DNA of 62,324 nucleotides, from positions 52,552 through 114,875 of the forward strand of contig CAJOID010000036.1 in NCBI GenBank assembly GCA_905234595.1, read 5' to 3'. Every line of letters begins with the position of its first letter. The first letter of the stretch is position 1. Shown piece by piece: positions 44,725 through 54,326 of this stretch. The position numbers and the translations under genes are program-made. A model generated the notes under the pieces. It had not been told where the DNA came from. It saw nothing but the letters and a program-made list of their open reading frames with translations, and searched no databases. This DNA comes from an uncultured Lachnospiraceae bacterium (lineage in GTDB: Bacteria; Bacillota; Clostridia; Lachnospirales; Lachnospiraceae).

Positions 44725-46932
44725 TCATTTACCGATATATTCAACTGCAAATTCATCCGGTACAGGGTAGTTGCCGCTCTTTGAGACGGACAGTTTATGA
44801 CCGGCTTCGGAATAGGCAAAAGTGACTTCGCAGTATTGCCCGTCTTCAAACGAGTATCCGTCTCCGTCATCAACATATAATCTGAATTCACCGTCGCGGC
44901 CTTCATATACGCGGATAACATCCGGCAGGCCGTTCTTTTCATCAGCATAGCTTATGTCGGATGACATCGGGATTACCGAGCCTTCACGTACGAATACCGG
45001 AATCTTGTCGATCGGAGCATCAGCATCCATGTATGTTCCGCCCGCATAGTATTTCCCCGTGTACAGATCATACCATCCGCATCCCTTTGGCAGATAGACT
45101 TTTCTTGTTTTGACGGAGTCATGTATCTCCACGGAGTCAGGATAGTAGTACATGGGAGTGTACACCGGAGCGACCAGGATAGCGGGCCCCAGCAGATATT
45201 CATCACTTATATTGCGTACATTGTCATCATCCGGAAAATCCATGAGCAGACTTCTCATGATCGTATTGCCCAGACGGTGTGCTGCGGCACCGAGAGAGTA
45301 CAGATACGGTATGAGACGGTATCTCAGTCTGATATGTGACAGGATGGCGTCATAGAACATATCGCCCTCAGAACCGAACTGCCAGGGTTCTCTCGGAGTG
45401 TCGGTACCGTGTGAGCGGAAGATGGGCAGAAATGTTCCGAACTCAAGCCATCTCACATACAGCTCGCGATAACCCATATCATCTACACCGTCATTATAAT
45501 CACCGTGCCAGAACCATACGGGAGTATGACTCTGATCATTGCACCCGCGGTTTTCGTATTTATCGTTGACGACGAAGAAACCGCCGATATCAAGTGTCCA
45601 GTAGGGCATGCCGGTTAGTCCCATTTTTATGCCCTCTGTGATCTGCTTACGCAGGGTATCGTAGGTTGCACAGATGTCACCCGACCAGAGGATGGCTCCA
45701 TACTTCTGGATGCCGGTATAACCGGAGCGTGTGAGATTGATCACCCGCTTATCCGGCAGGTTTTTACGCCAGTTCTCATAGATGCCTTTTGCGTGATAGA
45801 GCCCGTAGGAGTTGAGCATCTCGGGATCCATGGATTGTTCGGATAATTCTTTTACGACTCTGTAACGCTCGCTTTCGGGTTTCTTTACTTCACCGCTCCA
45901 GTCTGCATCTGAAAAAGGTTCCGCATTGTCACACCATAATGCATCGGTTCCGCTGCTCATGATCTCTGCCTGAGTCTGCTTCCAGTACAGATCTCTGGCA
46001 TCTTCTTTAAACACATCATACAGATTGGAGTTTGGGAGCAGCAGATCCCTATCCGCGAATTCCGTGTAGTTATCGGATTCCGTACTCATGTTGGGCCAGA
46101 TGCTCACCATGAAATGCACGTGGTCATCATGCAGTTTTTTGACGGTTGACGGCAGATCGGGATAACGTTTTTTATCGAACTTCTTTTCACCCCATAATCC
46201 GTCTTCCCAGCTGAACCAGTCCTGCACTATACAATCGATGGGGATGTTTTTTGAACGGAAAGAGGAGACGATATCCTCCAGCTCGGCACTGCTCTGATAT
46301 CTTTCCTTGCTCTGTATGTATCCGAATGTCCATCTGGGCAACATGGAAGGCATGCCGGTGATATGGTGATAACACTTCACGATACCGCCGATATCCGCAC
46401 CGGTGAATATGTAGTAACTGAGTTCGCTTGCACAGTCTATGGTGAAAGTGATCCGGTTTCCTTCGGAAGCAAATACCATGGAGGATCCGGAATCTATCAG
46501 GATCCCGTAGTTACCGGTGGTGACGAGGAAAGGAATGGCGATCCTCATATTGGATTCATACAGATATTCCGTATGGTTACGGTAATCATATATGCCGTCT
46601 TCATACTGTCCCATCCCGAGCAGAAGTTCATCGGGACCGATACTGAATGAGAGTCTGACCGAAAATGCATCATAAGCAGGGATCTTTACTTTACTGTCCG
46701 TGTATGCAACCTCACCGTTGGCTGTCTGTTTTTTCATGAGACCGGAATCGTCCGTCTCATATCTGTATACGGTGATGGGCGTGAATATGACTTCCGACTG
46801 GCTGACTACACGTTTACCGTTCCAGGTAAAGTCAATGGGCTCGAGGTCTGATTGTCCGTCTGCCGGTATCGACGACAGGGGATAGGTGACCTTTATTATG
46901 TTCTCGCTTATGTTTTCGATCGATCGGGGCAT
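44725..46932 (-). CDS. Glycoside hydrolase family 31 (alpha-glycosidase)
   Basis: This 735-residue enzyme is a retaining alpha-glycosidase of family GH31. The likely nucleophile is D335 in ALWCDNAEPF and the acid/base D419 in LWSGDICATYDTL, by comparison with D416 and D482 of YicI. PYWTLDIGGFF and FLPIFRSHGTDTPREPW are other family blocks. An N-terminal beta-domain precedes the barrel and a C-terminal beta-domain follows. There is no signal peptide, so it acts on imported oligosaccharide. It is the last gene of the operon with the sugar ABC transporter. Alpha-xylosidase, alpha-glucosidase and others share this fold; specificity is not evident. Confidence 0.92.
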   Translation of the reverse strand: MPRSIENISENIIKVTYPLSSIPADGQSDLEPIDFTWNGKRVVSQSEVIFTPITVYRYETDDSGLMKKQTANGEVAYTDSKVKIPAYDAFSVRLSFSIGPDELLLGMGQYEDGIYDYRNHTEYLYESNMRIAIPFLVTTGNYGILIDSGSSMVFASEGNRITFTIDCASELSYYIFTGADIGGIVKCYHHITGMPSMLPRWTFGYIQSKERYQSSAELEDIVSSFRSKNIPIDCIVQDWFSWEDGLWGEKKFDKKRYPDLPSTVKKLHDDHVHFMVSIWPNMSTESDNYTEFADRDLLLPNSNLYDVFKEDARDLYWKQTQAEIMSSGTDALWCDNAEPFSDADWSGEVKKPESERYRVVKELSEQSMDPEMLNSYGLYHAKGIYENWRKNLPDKRVINLTRSGYTGIQKYGAILWSGDICATYDTLRKQITEGIKMGLTGMPYWTLDIGGFFVVNDKYENRGCNDQSHTPVWFWHGDYNDGVDDMGYRELYVRWLEFGTFLPIFRSHGTDTPREPWQFGSEGDMFYDAILSHIRLRYRLIPYLYSLGAAAHRLGNTIMRSLLMDFPDDDNVRNISDEYLLGPAILVAPVYTPMYYYPDSVEIHDSVKTRKVYLPKGCGWYDLYTGKYYAGGTYMDADAPIDKIPVFVREGSVIPMSSDISYADEKNGLPDVIRVYEGRDGEFRLYVDDGDGYSFEDGQYCEVTFAYSEAGHKLSVSKSGNYPVPDEFAVEYIGK

Positions 46933-46936
46933 GTTT

Positions 46937-47764
46937 TTATCCTTTAACCGCTCCGGCTGTCATGCCGGATACTATGTATTTCTGTCCGATCAGATATACT
47001 ATCAGAACCGGAAGGCTGGTGAGCATGATGTCCGCGCATACCAGATTCCAGTCCTTGAAGTACATTCCGAAGAAATTATATACGGACAGTGTCATCGGCC
47101 ATTGTTCGCTCCTGTTCAGGAAATACAGAGGGGATACGAATTCATTCCATGTATTTAAGAATGTCAGGATGGAAGATGTGGCTATCGCGGGCTTCAGCAT
47201 CGGGAAAACGATGAGGAAGAACAGCTGTATGGGGCCGCATCCATCGATAACTGCAGCTTCATCAAGCTCCGTAGGAACCTTGGCGACAAATCCGTGGATC
47301 AGGAAAGTCATGAAGGGCAGCTGCATGGCCGTATATAACAGTATTATACCTGCTGTGGTATTGTTCAGATGAAGGAATTGCAAAACTTTGGTCAGCGCAA
47401 CGTAATTGATAGGCAGGGTTATCCCGAGTACCAGGAACATATACAGGAATTTATTCAGCTTAGACTGGTTCCTGGACAGGACATATGCAGCCAGTGCCGC
47501 AAAAAGAACACACAGCACAACGGCTCCGGCTGAATAGATCAGGCTGTTGCAGAAAGATGATGCAAGTTTTCCTTTTTCGATGACCGTGGTAAAGTTGCTC
47601 CACTGAATGGGCCATGCGGGAAAACGCAGGTCCATTTTGGCGGCGGTTTTTTTATCCTTCAGCGAATTGAACAGGATGAGCAGCAGTGGGATCAGGCATA
47701 TGGCCGAAAAGATCCATGCTATGAGGTTTCTGATGATGGCCAGTATCGTTCTTTTGACTTTCAT
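46937..47764 (-). CDS. Sugar ABC transporter permease (MalG type)
   Basis: This 275-residue protein is one of two membrane subunits of a carbohydrate importer (CUT1 family). Six hydrophobic segments are visible, and the EAA loop reads ELDEAAVIDGCGPIQLFFLIVFPMLKPA (shown in part), which contacts the ATPase. The C-terminus QKYIVSGMTAGAVKG is typical. It overlaps the first permease by one base and is followed by GH31 after 4 nt. No ATPase gene is in the cluster; CUT1 systems often share one MsmX-like ATPase encoded elsewhere. Confidence 0.93.
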   Translation of the reverse strand: MKVKRTILAIIRNLIAWIFSAICLIPLLLILFNSLKDKKTAAKMDLRFPAWPIQWSNFTTVIEKGKLASSFCNSLIYSAGAVVLCVLFAALAAYVLSRNQSKLNKFLYMFLVLGITLPINYVALTKVLQFLHLNNTTAGIILLYTAMQLPFMTFLIHGFVAKVPTELDEAAVIDGCGPIQLFFLIVFPMLKPAIATSSILTFLNTWNEFVSPLYFLNRSEQWPMTLSVYNFFGMYFKDWNLVCADIMLTSLPVLIVYLIGQKYIVSGMTAGAVKG

Positions 47765-48642
47765 TATTCCACCACCTCATTCTTCGTCATTACCCTGATC
47801 ATATACATACCGATTACTATCATGATAACGAACATTACGGATGACAGTGCGGTACCGACTGCATACTGACCTGTTCCGAACTTCTTGAAGACTGCCGTGT
47901 ACAGTACTTCGGTCGTTGCTTTGCCGGGGCCGCCGTTAGTCAATGCGTAGACCATATCAAAGACTTTCAATCCGTATATTACATTTAATACTGTCGTAGT
48001 TGCGAGCGTGGGCAGGATAAGCGGGAAAGTGATATACCAGAATTTCTTCCATCCTCCGGCGCCGTCTATAGCTGCGGCTTCGTAATAGTCGGAGGAGATT
48101 GACAGTATTCCGGCTATCAGGATCGTCATGATATATCCGACACCGCGCCATATATCGACCGCCATGACAGAGCCGAATGCCAGCTCTGAGGATACCAGCC
48201 ATTTCTGAGCCAGCATATCCAGTCCTATGGATCTGAAAAAGGAGTTCAGCAGTCCGGATTTGGGGTCGAGTATCGATTTGAAGATCATGCCTATGATAAG
48301 TGTTGACAGTACGGAAGGCATGAAGACGATACCGCGATGCATATTAAGCAGGCGTATCGAGTTGGTTAACAGGAGAGCAAGAATAAGTCCGATCACGTTC
48401 TTCAGTATTGTTGTGATCAGTGTGAACTCCAGCGTATTCGTTATGATCTTCATGTAATTCTCGTCGGCCGAGAATACGGTCCTGAAGTTCTGGAATCCAA
48501 CATAGTGAAGCTCATCCGAGTATGCGGACCAGTCCGTGAATGAGTATCCCACACCGATAAGCCCCGGGAGGAAGAAGAATATAAAGTATATGATCAGTGC
48601 GCCAAAAGCAAAATAACCAGGATAGATTCTGTTCTTGTTCAT
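47764..48642 (-). CDS. Sugar ABC transporter permease (MalF/UgpA type)
   Basis: This 292-residue membrane subunit pairs with the MalG-type permease. Hydrophobic segments start with YFAFGALIIYFIFFFLP and the EAA motif is YYEAAAIDGAGGWKKFWYITFPL, shown in part. I chose ATG 48642 (MNKNRIYPGYF), preceded by AAAGGG on the minus strand; in-frame codons up to 48702 run through an intergenic hairpin and have no similarity. The stop overlaps the next permease by one base. Confidence 0.92.
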   Translation of the reverse strand: MNKNRIYPGYFAFGALIIYFIFFFLPGLIGVGYSFTDWSAYSDELHYVGFQNFRTVFSADENYMKIITNTLEFTLITTILKNVIGLILALLLTNSIRLLNMHRGIVFMPSVLSTLIIGMIFKSILDPKSGLLNSFFRSIGLDMLAQKWLVSSELAFGSVMAVDIWRGVGYIMTILIAGILSISSDYYEAAAIDGAGGWKKFWYITFPLILPTLATTTVLNVIYGLKVFDMVYALTNGGPGKATTEVLYTAVFKKFGTGQYAVGTALSSVMFVIMIVIGMYMIRVMTKNEVVE

Positions 48643-48665
48643 TTTGATTAACCCTTTGATAAGAT

Positions 48666-48695
48666 GAGGCTGTCTGACCGCTGCCAGACAGCCTC
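48666..48695 (-). promoter_or_regulatory. Intercistronic hairpin between binding-protein and permease genes
   Basis: GAGGCTGTCTG (48666-48676) and CAGACAGCCTC (48685-48695) form a perfect 11-bp stem with an 8-nt loop. On the minus strand no T-run follows, so it is not a complete terminator. Such hairpins stabilise the upstream message and let binding protein be made in excess of permeases. Confidence 0.7.
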
Positions 48696-48715
48696 TTTTC
48701 AAAGCCTGTGATCGA

Positions 48716-50104
48716 TTATTCCCAGGCGGGATCCGAAGCGGCTGCTGCCTGCTCAGCTCTTAATTTATCGATGTCCTTAAGAACTTCGTCGGGTGTCATC
48801 TCACCTAAGAACATTGCGGACATATCAGCACCGATGTCCATCCATGCGGGATTGTAGTATTTAACGGAAGCCTGGAATACAGCAACCTTGTTGGGATATC
48901 TGTCATAGAAATCCTGTACGACCTTGGAGTATGCCGAAGGAGCGTTGGAGAAAGGAAGCTGGTTGAACTTGCCGACGTTCTCTGTCATATATGCAAGGCT
49001 CTCATCGGAAGCCATGAATTCAAGATACTTCTTGGCGGCATCGATGTTCTTGGAACCTGAGAAAATGAATCTTGAAGGTCCGCAGTAGTTAACGTTCAGA
49101 GCCTGATTGTCGCAAAGAGGATTTACGAAGTAGCCGATGTTGTCCTCGGGGAAACTGGGATCGGCTGCGTTAACCTCGGCACCGAGCCCCTGATTGTAGA
49201 GTACCATTGCATATTCGCCGCTTGCGATCGATGCAGGAGCATCAGCATACTCGTTGGACATGTAGTTGTCACCCATGTAACCTAAGTCAGCCAGTTCCTT
49301 TAACTGAGCAAACATGGTCGTGAGCTGCTCATTACCTTCAAAGGTAGCCGTGTTGTTGTTGAGTGCATCGGGATATGAAGCATCAGCCTGAGTAGCGGCA
49401 ATGGCTGCTTCTGTCCAGCATACGTGATGCCATCCGTCGGATACACATTCATAGATCGGGATGACGCCGGCTGCCTTGATCTGCTCACATACGTCACAGA
49501 ACTCTGCATAGCTGGTAGGAATGGAAAGGCCGAGCTCATCAAACAGGCTGATATTATATGCTACGGCCCAGCATGCGGATACGTCCTGTATAGGCTGGCC
49601 ATAGAGCTTGCCTCCTACGGATAACTCATCGGCTGCAGCGGGATCCACGTTGCCTGCCCAGCTCTCGCCGGATAAGTCAACTGCATTTTTCTCTACATCA
49701 AACTGTGTGACTATGGAGAACTGCGAACTCTGACCACCGAAGATGTCGGTACACTCACCGGCATTTATCTTTGTCATCAGGAGGCTCTCGTACTGGTCTG
49801 AAGGTACTATCTGATAATCCACCTTGATACCAGTCTCTTCTGTGAATTTCTCACCCAGTTCCATCTCGGCATCCTGGATCCAGTCCTGGCTGGCCATAAA
49901 GGTTATAGTGATATCCTCACCGGAATCGGCTGCGGGAGCCTCTTCAGATGCAGGAGCTTCAGCCTCTGCAGCAGCGGGCTCGGAAGCAGTGTCAGCTGCA
50001 GGAGCTGCGGGAGCGGAGTCCGAGGTTGCGCTCTGGCCGCAGCCGGCGAGCATTCCCAGGACCATAGAGCAAGACAGTAATGAAACCAATAATTTCTTTT
50101 TCAT
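48716..50104 (-). CDS. Sugar ABC transporter substrate-binding lipoprotein
   Basis: This 462-residue protein has a lipoprotein signal (KKKLLVSLLSCSMVLGMLAGC, cut before C22), an Ala/Pro/Glu-rich linker (about 25-65) and an extracellular solute-binding family 1 domain (ITFMASQDWIQDAEMELGEKF...GIKVDYQIVPSDQY). It captures an oligosaccharide for the two permeases downstream. A promoter fits its upstream region and a hairpin separates it from the permeases. YesM/YesN genes start divergently 160 nt away and probably control it. Confidence 0.94.
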   Translation of the reverse strand: MKKKLLVSLLSCSMVLGMLAGCGQSATSDSAPAAPAADTASEPAAAEAEAPASEEAPAADSGEDITITFMASQDWIQDAEMELGEKFTEETGIKVDYQIVPSDQYESLLMTKINAGECTDIFGGQSSQFSIVTQFDVEKNAVDLSGESWAGNVDPAAADELSVGGKLYGQPIQDVSACWAVAYNISLFDELGLSIPTSYAEFCDVCEQIKAAGVIPIYECVSDGWHHVCWTEAAIAATQADASYPDALNNNTATFEGNEQLTTMFAQLKELADLGYMGDNYMSNEYADAPASIASGEYAMVLYNQGLGAEVNAADPSFPEDNIGYFVNPLCDNQALNVNYCGPSRFIFSGSKNIDAAKKYLEFMASDESLAYMTENVGKFNQLPFSNAPSAYSKVVQDFYDRYPNKVAVFQASVKYYNPAWMDIGADMSAMFLGEMTPDEVLKDIDKLRAEQAAAASDPAWE

Positions 50105-50127
50105 ATTTACCCTCTCTTTGAATCAAA

Positions 50128-50156
50128 ACTAAACAATGGTTACCGATAATTGACAA
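50128..50156 (-). promoter_or_regulatory. Possible promoter of the sugar transport-GH31 operon
   Basis: On the minus strand TTGTCA (plus positions 50151-50156) and TTTAGT (50128-50133) are 17 nt apart and lie just ahead of the binding-protein gene. The -10 box is weak, as expected for an activator-dependent promoter. Confidence 0.45.
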
Positions 50157-50265
50157 GCAATCGCCTGTAGTTTTATCTTAAAGCTATCCTTTTTGGGTTC
50201 ACATGGACAAAAGAGGAATCTGACATGTATATTTTTAACCCGGTGTGATCAGCGGCAGGAGTACT

Positions 50266-52089
50266 ATGATCGGACGAAGCAAAAAAAGTGTACAGAATAC
50301 ATTGCAGTATGTTTTCTTTCTGCTCATTACGGTAGTCTTTCTGGTCTACATCAGTTATTTCATCGTGTCTGAATCACGCAAGATCAAAACACAGGCATTT
50401 GAAACGGTAAGCCGGGACGTACAGACAGCTTCTGCTTTTACGGATGAGGAGATAAGAAGTGTAAATACCGTAATGCAGAACGTGGCGTATTCCAATCTGG
50501 TGAAGGAACATTTCCTCGTGTACCTGAACAGACCGGCATCGACCGGTGATGGTAATTATTCCGAAATGCAGAATATTAAAGTCCTTACCGATCTGCTCAC
50601 GGCCATAATGGGACCGACGAGACCTGTCGATCAGATATATCTGTATTCTCTTGACGGAGGCTGCGTGGGGGTGGGACTTGATAACTCCAACACCGGTGAT
50701 CATGTCGCAGATAAAACATGGTATGAGGACCTGATAAACAGTGACAGCAACCGTCTGGTATTCTGTGACAGTGATGATCGTCTTGATAAGTTCTATACAT
50801 ACAAAGAAGGTTCACAGTTTCTCACTGTGGCTTCCGTCTATCTGTCGAACTACTATAAACCGCAGGGTGTGATAGAAGTCAAGCATTCCCTCTCGGCACT
50901 CATATCCAAACTTAATAAGATAGATACGGGTGCATATAATGAGAGGATATACATCTATGATCAGACAGGTAAGAGCATATACGGATTCGCAGGAGATGAT
51001 ATGGCGGACGAGTATGCTTCACTTGTCATCGGTGACGATCCGCCGGTCTATGACGAATCTGGACATATATCATATGACAATAAAACGCATCTGTTCTATA
51101 CGACTTCTTCATACTCAGGTTTTACAACCGTTATTGCGATAGATAACCGTGACGTGTACAGATCCATATATGATTTCATCAAGGTCAATCTGCTTATTTT
51201 TATCGGCTTTGTGATCCTCATACTGATGCTGTCATATGTAGTGTCCAGGATCATAACGATCCCCGTGAAAAAAATGTATTCAAGCATCTCGTCCCTGCAC
51301 ACGGATGAAGACAGTATAATCAGTGGCTCTCTTGAGAAGATCGATACCAACATCATTGAGCTTGATACTCTGTATTCCGCAGTTATGGATATGCATGACA
51401 GAGCCAAGGCTTCCATGAACCGTGAGATAGTGCTTAACAATCAGCGTCTCCAGTCCCAGATCCTGGCGCTTCAGTCGCAGATGAATCCGCATTTTCTGTA
51501 TAATTCTCTGGCGACCATCTCGGCCATGGCTGATGAGGGGATGAATGCCGAAGTGACCAGGATGTGTCAGACCATCTCACGCATACTCAGATATATATCT
51601 TCTGATAAGGAACCTCTTGTACCCGTCAGTGAAGATGTATCGCATGCGATAGATTATCTTGAATGTATGAAGATGCGATATGAAGATGATCTGATATACA
51701 GCATTGATATCCCGGATGAAATGAATGATATCAGGATCCCCAAACTGTGTCTGCAGCTGATTGCAGAGAATTCGATCAAGTATGCGACCAAGAATGTCAG
51801 GGCTCCGTGGCGTATCAGCATGAACGGGCATATGACGGGGATATACTGGGAGATCACCGTGAAGGATAACGGTCCGGGATTTCTGGAAGAAGATATAAAA
51901 GAGATAAATGATAAAATAGACTATATCAACAAAACGGATATGCTTCCAGGACTGGAGATAAACGGTATGGGTCTGATGAACATCTATATACGTTTCAAAA
52001 CCCTGTACCACGGCAAGCATATTTTCCGCGTGAGCAATTGTGCTGACGGAGGAGCTCTCGTAACAATAGGTGGAGAGTTTGAAGGGTGA
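50266..52089 (+). CDS. YesM-type sensor histidine kinase
   Basis: This 607-residue sensor has an N-terminal transmembrane helix (about 16-38), an extracellular Cache-like sensor, and a second helix (about 305-327). A HAMP region follows (VVSRIITIPVKKM), then a His_kinase domain with the phospho-site motif LQSQMNPHFLYNSL, and a HATPase domain (LQLIAENSIKYA, DNGPGF). The family senses extracellular sugars or binding proteins. ATG 50266 follows a GGCAGGAG stretch; a GTG at 50245 is an alternative. The partner YesN follows after 3 nt. Confidence 0.92.
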   Translation: MIGRSKKSVQNTLQYVFFLLITVVFLVYISYFIVSESRKIKTQAFETVSRDVQTASAFTDEEIRSVNTVMQNVAYSNLVKEHFLVYLNRPASTGDGNYSEMQNIKVLTDLLTAIMGPTRPVDQIYLYSLDGGCVGVGLDNSNTGDHVADKTWYEDLINSDSNRLVFCDSDDRLDKFYTYKEGSQFLTVASVYLSNYYKPQGVIEVKHSLSALISKLNKIDTGAYNERIYIYDQTGKSIYGFAGDDMADEYASLVIGDDPPVYDESGHISYDNKTHLFYTTSSYSGFTTVIAIDNRDVYRSIYDFIKVNLLIFIGFVILILMLSYVVSRIITIPVKKMYSSISSLHTDEDSIISGSLEKIDTNIIELDTLYSAVMDMHDRAKASMNREIVLNNQRLQSQILALQSQMNPHFLYNSLATISAMADEGMNAEVTRMCQTISRILRYISSDKEPLVPVSEDVSHAIDYLECMKMRYEDDLIYSIDIPDEMNDIRIPKLCLQLIAENSIKYATKNVRAPWRISMNGHMTGIYWEITVKDNGPGFLEEDIKEINDKIDYINKTDMLPGLEINGMGLMNIYIRFKTLYHGKHIFRVSNCADGGALVTIGGEFEG

Positions 52090-52092
52090 ATT

Positions 52093-52848
52093 ATGGAAGA
52101 CAGAAAGTTTCGAGTGATAATAGCGGAAGATGAGAAACTGATCGCGAAGAATATCGCGAAGCATATTGAAGAGGAAAATCCCTGCTTCAGGGTATGCGGT
52201 ATATATTCAAACGGCGAAGATGCACTGGAGGCGGTCAGACAGCAGACGCCTGATGTTGTGTTTACCGATATTTCCATGCCTGTCATGACAGGGTTAGAGC
52301 TTGCATCCGATATATATCACACGATGAACAATGTGAAGTGCGTGATCATAACCGGATATGCTGATTTTGAATATGCAAAAGAAGCATTGCATTACGGCGT
52401 CACCGATTATCTGTTAAAACCTGTTGACAGGGAAGAACTGCACAAGGTTTTGAAAGAACTGGAATTATCACTTTCCGGTCTGTATGACAATGCCAGAACC
52501 GATGGCGGACAGGAGCAGTCTCTTACTCCGGAAGAAATAGTCAGACTTGTAGAGGATTATGTTCAGGCCAACTATGCGGAGGATCTGGACTTAAATACGA
52601 TCGCTCAGAACCTCGGATTTTCATCTTCTTATCTGACGAAGGTCTTTAATAAGGTGGAGAATACGACTCCGTCAAAATATATCCGCAACTACAGGATGGG
52701 CATAGCCAAGCAGTTGATGAATGACAAAAAAATGACCCTACAGCAGGTTGCTGCTGCTGTAGGGTACAACGATCCGTTTCATTTCAGCAGATCTTTTAAG
52801 CAGACGATCGGCATGACTCCGTCAGAGTACCGTGAATCGCTTAAATGA
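52093..52848 (+). CDS. YesN-type AraC-family response regulator
   Basis: This 251-residue regulator has a receiver domain (RVIIAEDEKLIAKNI; Asp in VVFTDISMPVMTG; Lys in DYLLKPVD) and an AraC-type double helix-turn-helix at the C-terminus (LDLNTIAQNLGFSSSYLTKVFNK, partly shown; VAAAVGYNDPFHFSRSFKQTIG). Length is at the short end because the linker is brief. It is coupled to the YesM gene and should activate the divergent sugar operon, and perhaps the convergent FucU-AKR-ADH set. Confidence 0.93.
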   Translation: MEDRKFRVIIAEDEKLIAKNIAKHIEEENPCFRVCGIYSNGEDALEAVRQQTPDVVFTDISMPVMTGLELASDIYHTMNNVKCVIITGYADFEYAKEALHYGVTDYLLKPVDREELHKVLKELELSLSGLYDNARTDGGQEQSLTPEEIVRLVEDYVQANYAEDLDLNTIAQNLGFSSSYLTKVFNKVENTTPSKYIRNYRMGIAKQLMNDKKMTLQQVAAAVGYNDPFHFSRSFKQTIGMTPSEYRESLK

Positions 52849-52860
52849 TACATCGCGTGA

Positions 52861-53298
52861 TCAGATCACCACGCCTTTCTGAAGCATGATGTTGGCATAG
52901 AGTGCGGATTCACCGGTAGTCACAATGGCGTAGGCTTTGGATGCTTCCTCATAGAAGGCGAAACGTTCTATCTGGCCTATAATCTCTTTTCCCCTCTTAT
53001 CATGCTTTGCAAGTATTTCGGCATAGGTATCCCATATAGGCGTTTCAACAGGGTCGCCTTTCATGACTTCCATCAGGTTTACGGGATGTTCAACATATGT
53101 ATCCAGTGGGAAAACGGTAAGTATGGCATCGAGTATTTCCGGTACTCCGTGTCCGTCGAGGCGGACTACGATCGCATTCTTACCGACGGATTCCGCCGGA
53201 AAATTGCCATCGGATATCACAATGCGGTCTGCATGTCCCATTTCGCACAGAACCTTCAAAAGTTCCGGGGACAATATCTTGGGTATTCCTTTTAACAT
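52861..53298 (-). CDS. RbsD/FucU family sugar mutarotase
   Basis: This 145-residue protein interconverts anomers of a free sugar; it resembles FucU (L-fucose mutarotase) in length and in MGHADRIVISDGNFPAES, which contains the active-site His and Asp, and the C-terminal AIVTTGESALYANIMLQKGVV. It is the last gene of a three-gene set with an aldo/keto reductase and a zinc dehydrogenase. The presence of a mutarotase implies the cell handles an unphosphorylated sugar released inside. Fucose or ribose specificity is not certain. Confidence 0.88.
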   Translation of the reverse strand: MLKGIPKILSPELLKVLCEMGHADRIVISDGNFPAESVGKNAIVVRLDGHGVPEILDAILTVFPLDTYVEHPVNLMEVMKGDPVETPIWDTYAEILAKHDKRGKEIIGQIERFAFYEEASKAYAIVTTGESALYANIMLQKGVVI

Positions 53299-53333
53299 GT
53301 TTTTTCTCCTTGATTATCCGTAAGATCGGGTGA

Positions 53334-54314
53334 TCACTCCCAAAGCTGTGTCCAGTCATCGGCGCCGGGCCATAAGAACACCTGCCCTTTGACCAGACGG
53401 CAGTCACGGTCAGCCTGCTTTAAGAGTTCCATTTCTTCTGCCGTGAGGGGATCCTCGGTAGTGCACTTTAAATTGGAAATATACTGAGGCTCCTTGACTG
53501 AGAAGGGGATGGTGCACAGCCCACGCTGAACAGCCCATTTGATGCATACGACCGCGGGATGGATATTGTGGTCTGCCGCCACTTTGACAACCTCGGGAAG
53601 CTCCGTGTCGGCTACGTCGGTTTCACATCTGTCTCTTTCGGGCCTGCTGGGAGAACCGATAGGGCAGAAGCCTATCGGAACGATATCATGAGCTTTGGCA
53701 TAATCGAATAGTTCCTGCTGCTGGAAGGACGGATGGCATTCCATTTCCAGGGCGGCCGGCTGTATCCTGCACAGAGGAAGGACCGCTTCCAGCTTGGAGA
53801 TCGTCATGTTGGACATGCCGATGGCTTTGACCAGGCCGGCATCATATAATTCCTCCATCTGTCTCCAGGTATCCATGAATTCATCAACCGAAAAAGGCTT
53901 TGAATCGGGATTACGTGAATCACCGTCGCACCCCGGTGCATGATAGTTCGGGAAAGGCCAGTGTACAAAGTAGAGATCAACGTAGGAGAGTCCCAGATCC
54001 GCAAGACTTTTTTCACAGGCTTTCCTGACTTCCCTGTGCTGATCGTTCCATACCTTGGATGTGATGAAAAGATCCTCTCTTTTGACGACATCATCTTTAA
54101 ACAGGCCGTCGAGCACTTTGCCTATCTGATCCTCATTCTGGTATACCGATGCACAGTCAAGCATTCTGTATCCGATGCGGATGGCGCCTGATACGGCAGC
54201 GGCTATCTGATCGGGAGAGTACTTATCGGAGCCGAATGTGCCGAGTCCCACAGCTGGCATTACGGCACCCGTATTCAGAGTATATGCCGGAACATTTGTA
54301 ATAAACTCGCTCAT
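53334..54314 (-). CDS. Aldo/keto reductase
   Basis: This 326-residue enzyme has the full catalytic tetrad of the family: D and Y in RMLDCASVYQNE, K in ITSKVWND and H in YFVHWPF. The coenzyme-binding C-terminus includes IPFSVKEPQYISNL, where Ser/Lys positions favour NADP or NAD binding. It should reduce a sugar aldehyde or ketone, or oxidise the matching alcohol. It lies between the zinc dehydrogenase (12 nt upstream) and FucU (35 nt downstream), which points to sugar conversion. Confidence 0.9.
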   Translation of the reverse strand: MSEFITNVPAYTLNTGAVMPAVGLGTFGSDKYSPDQIAAAVSGAIRIGYRMLDCASVYQNEDQIGKVLDGLFKDDVVKREDLFITSKVWNDQHREVRKACEKSLADLGLSYVDLYFVHWPFPNYHAPGCDGDSRNPDSKPFSVDEFMDTWRQMEELYDAGLVKAIGMSNMTISKLEAVLPLCRIQPAALEMECHPSFQQQELFDYAKAHDIVPIGFCPIGSPSRPERDRCETDVADTELPEVVKVAADHNIHPAVVCIKWAVQRGLCTIPFSVKEPQYISNLKCTTEDPLTAEEMELLKQADRDCRLVKGQVFLWPGADDWTQLWE

Positions 54315-54326
54315 GTGTCGGCCTCC

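Noticed and set aside
44725..46932. Sulfoquinovosidase assignment for the GH31 enzyme
   Set aside because: No sulfoglycolysis genes are nearby and I cannot confirm the sulfonate-binding residues by eye.
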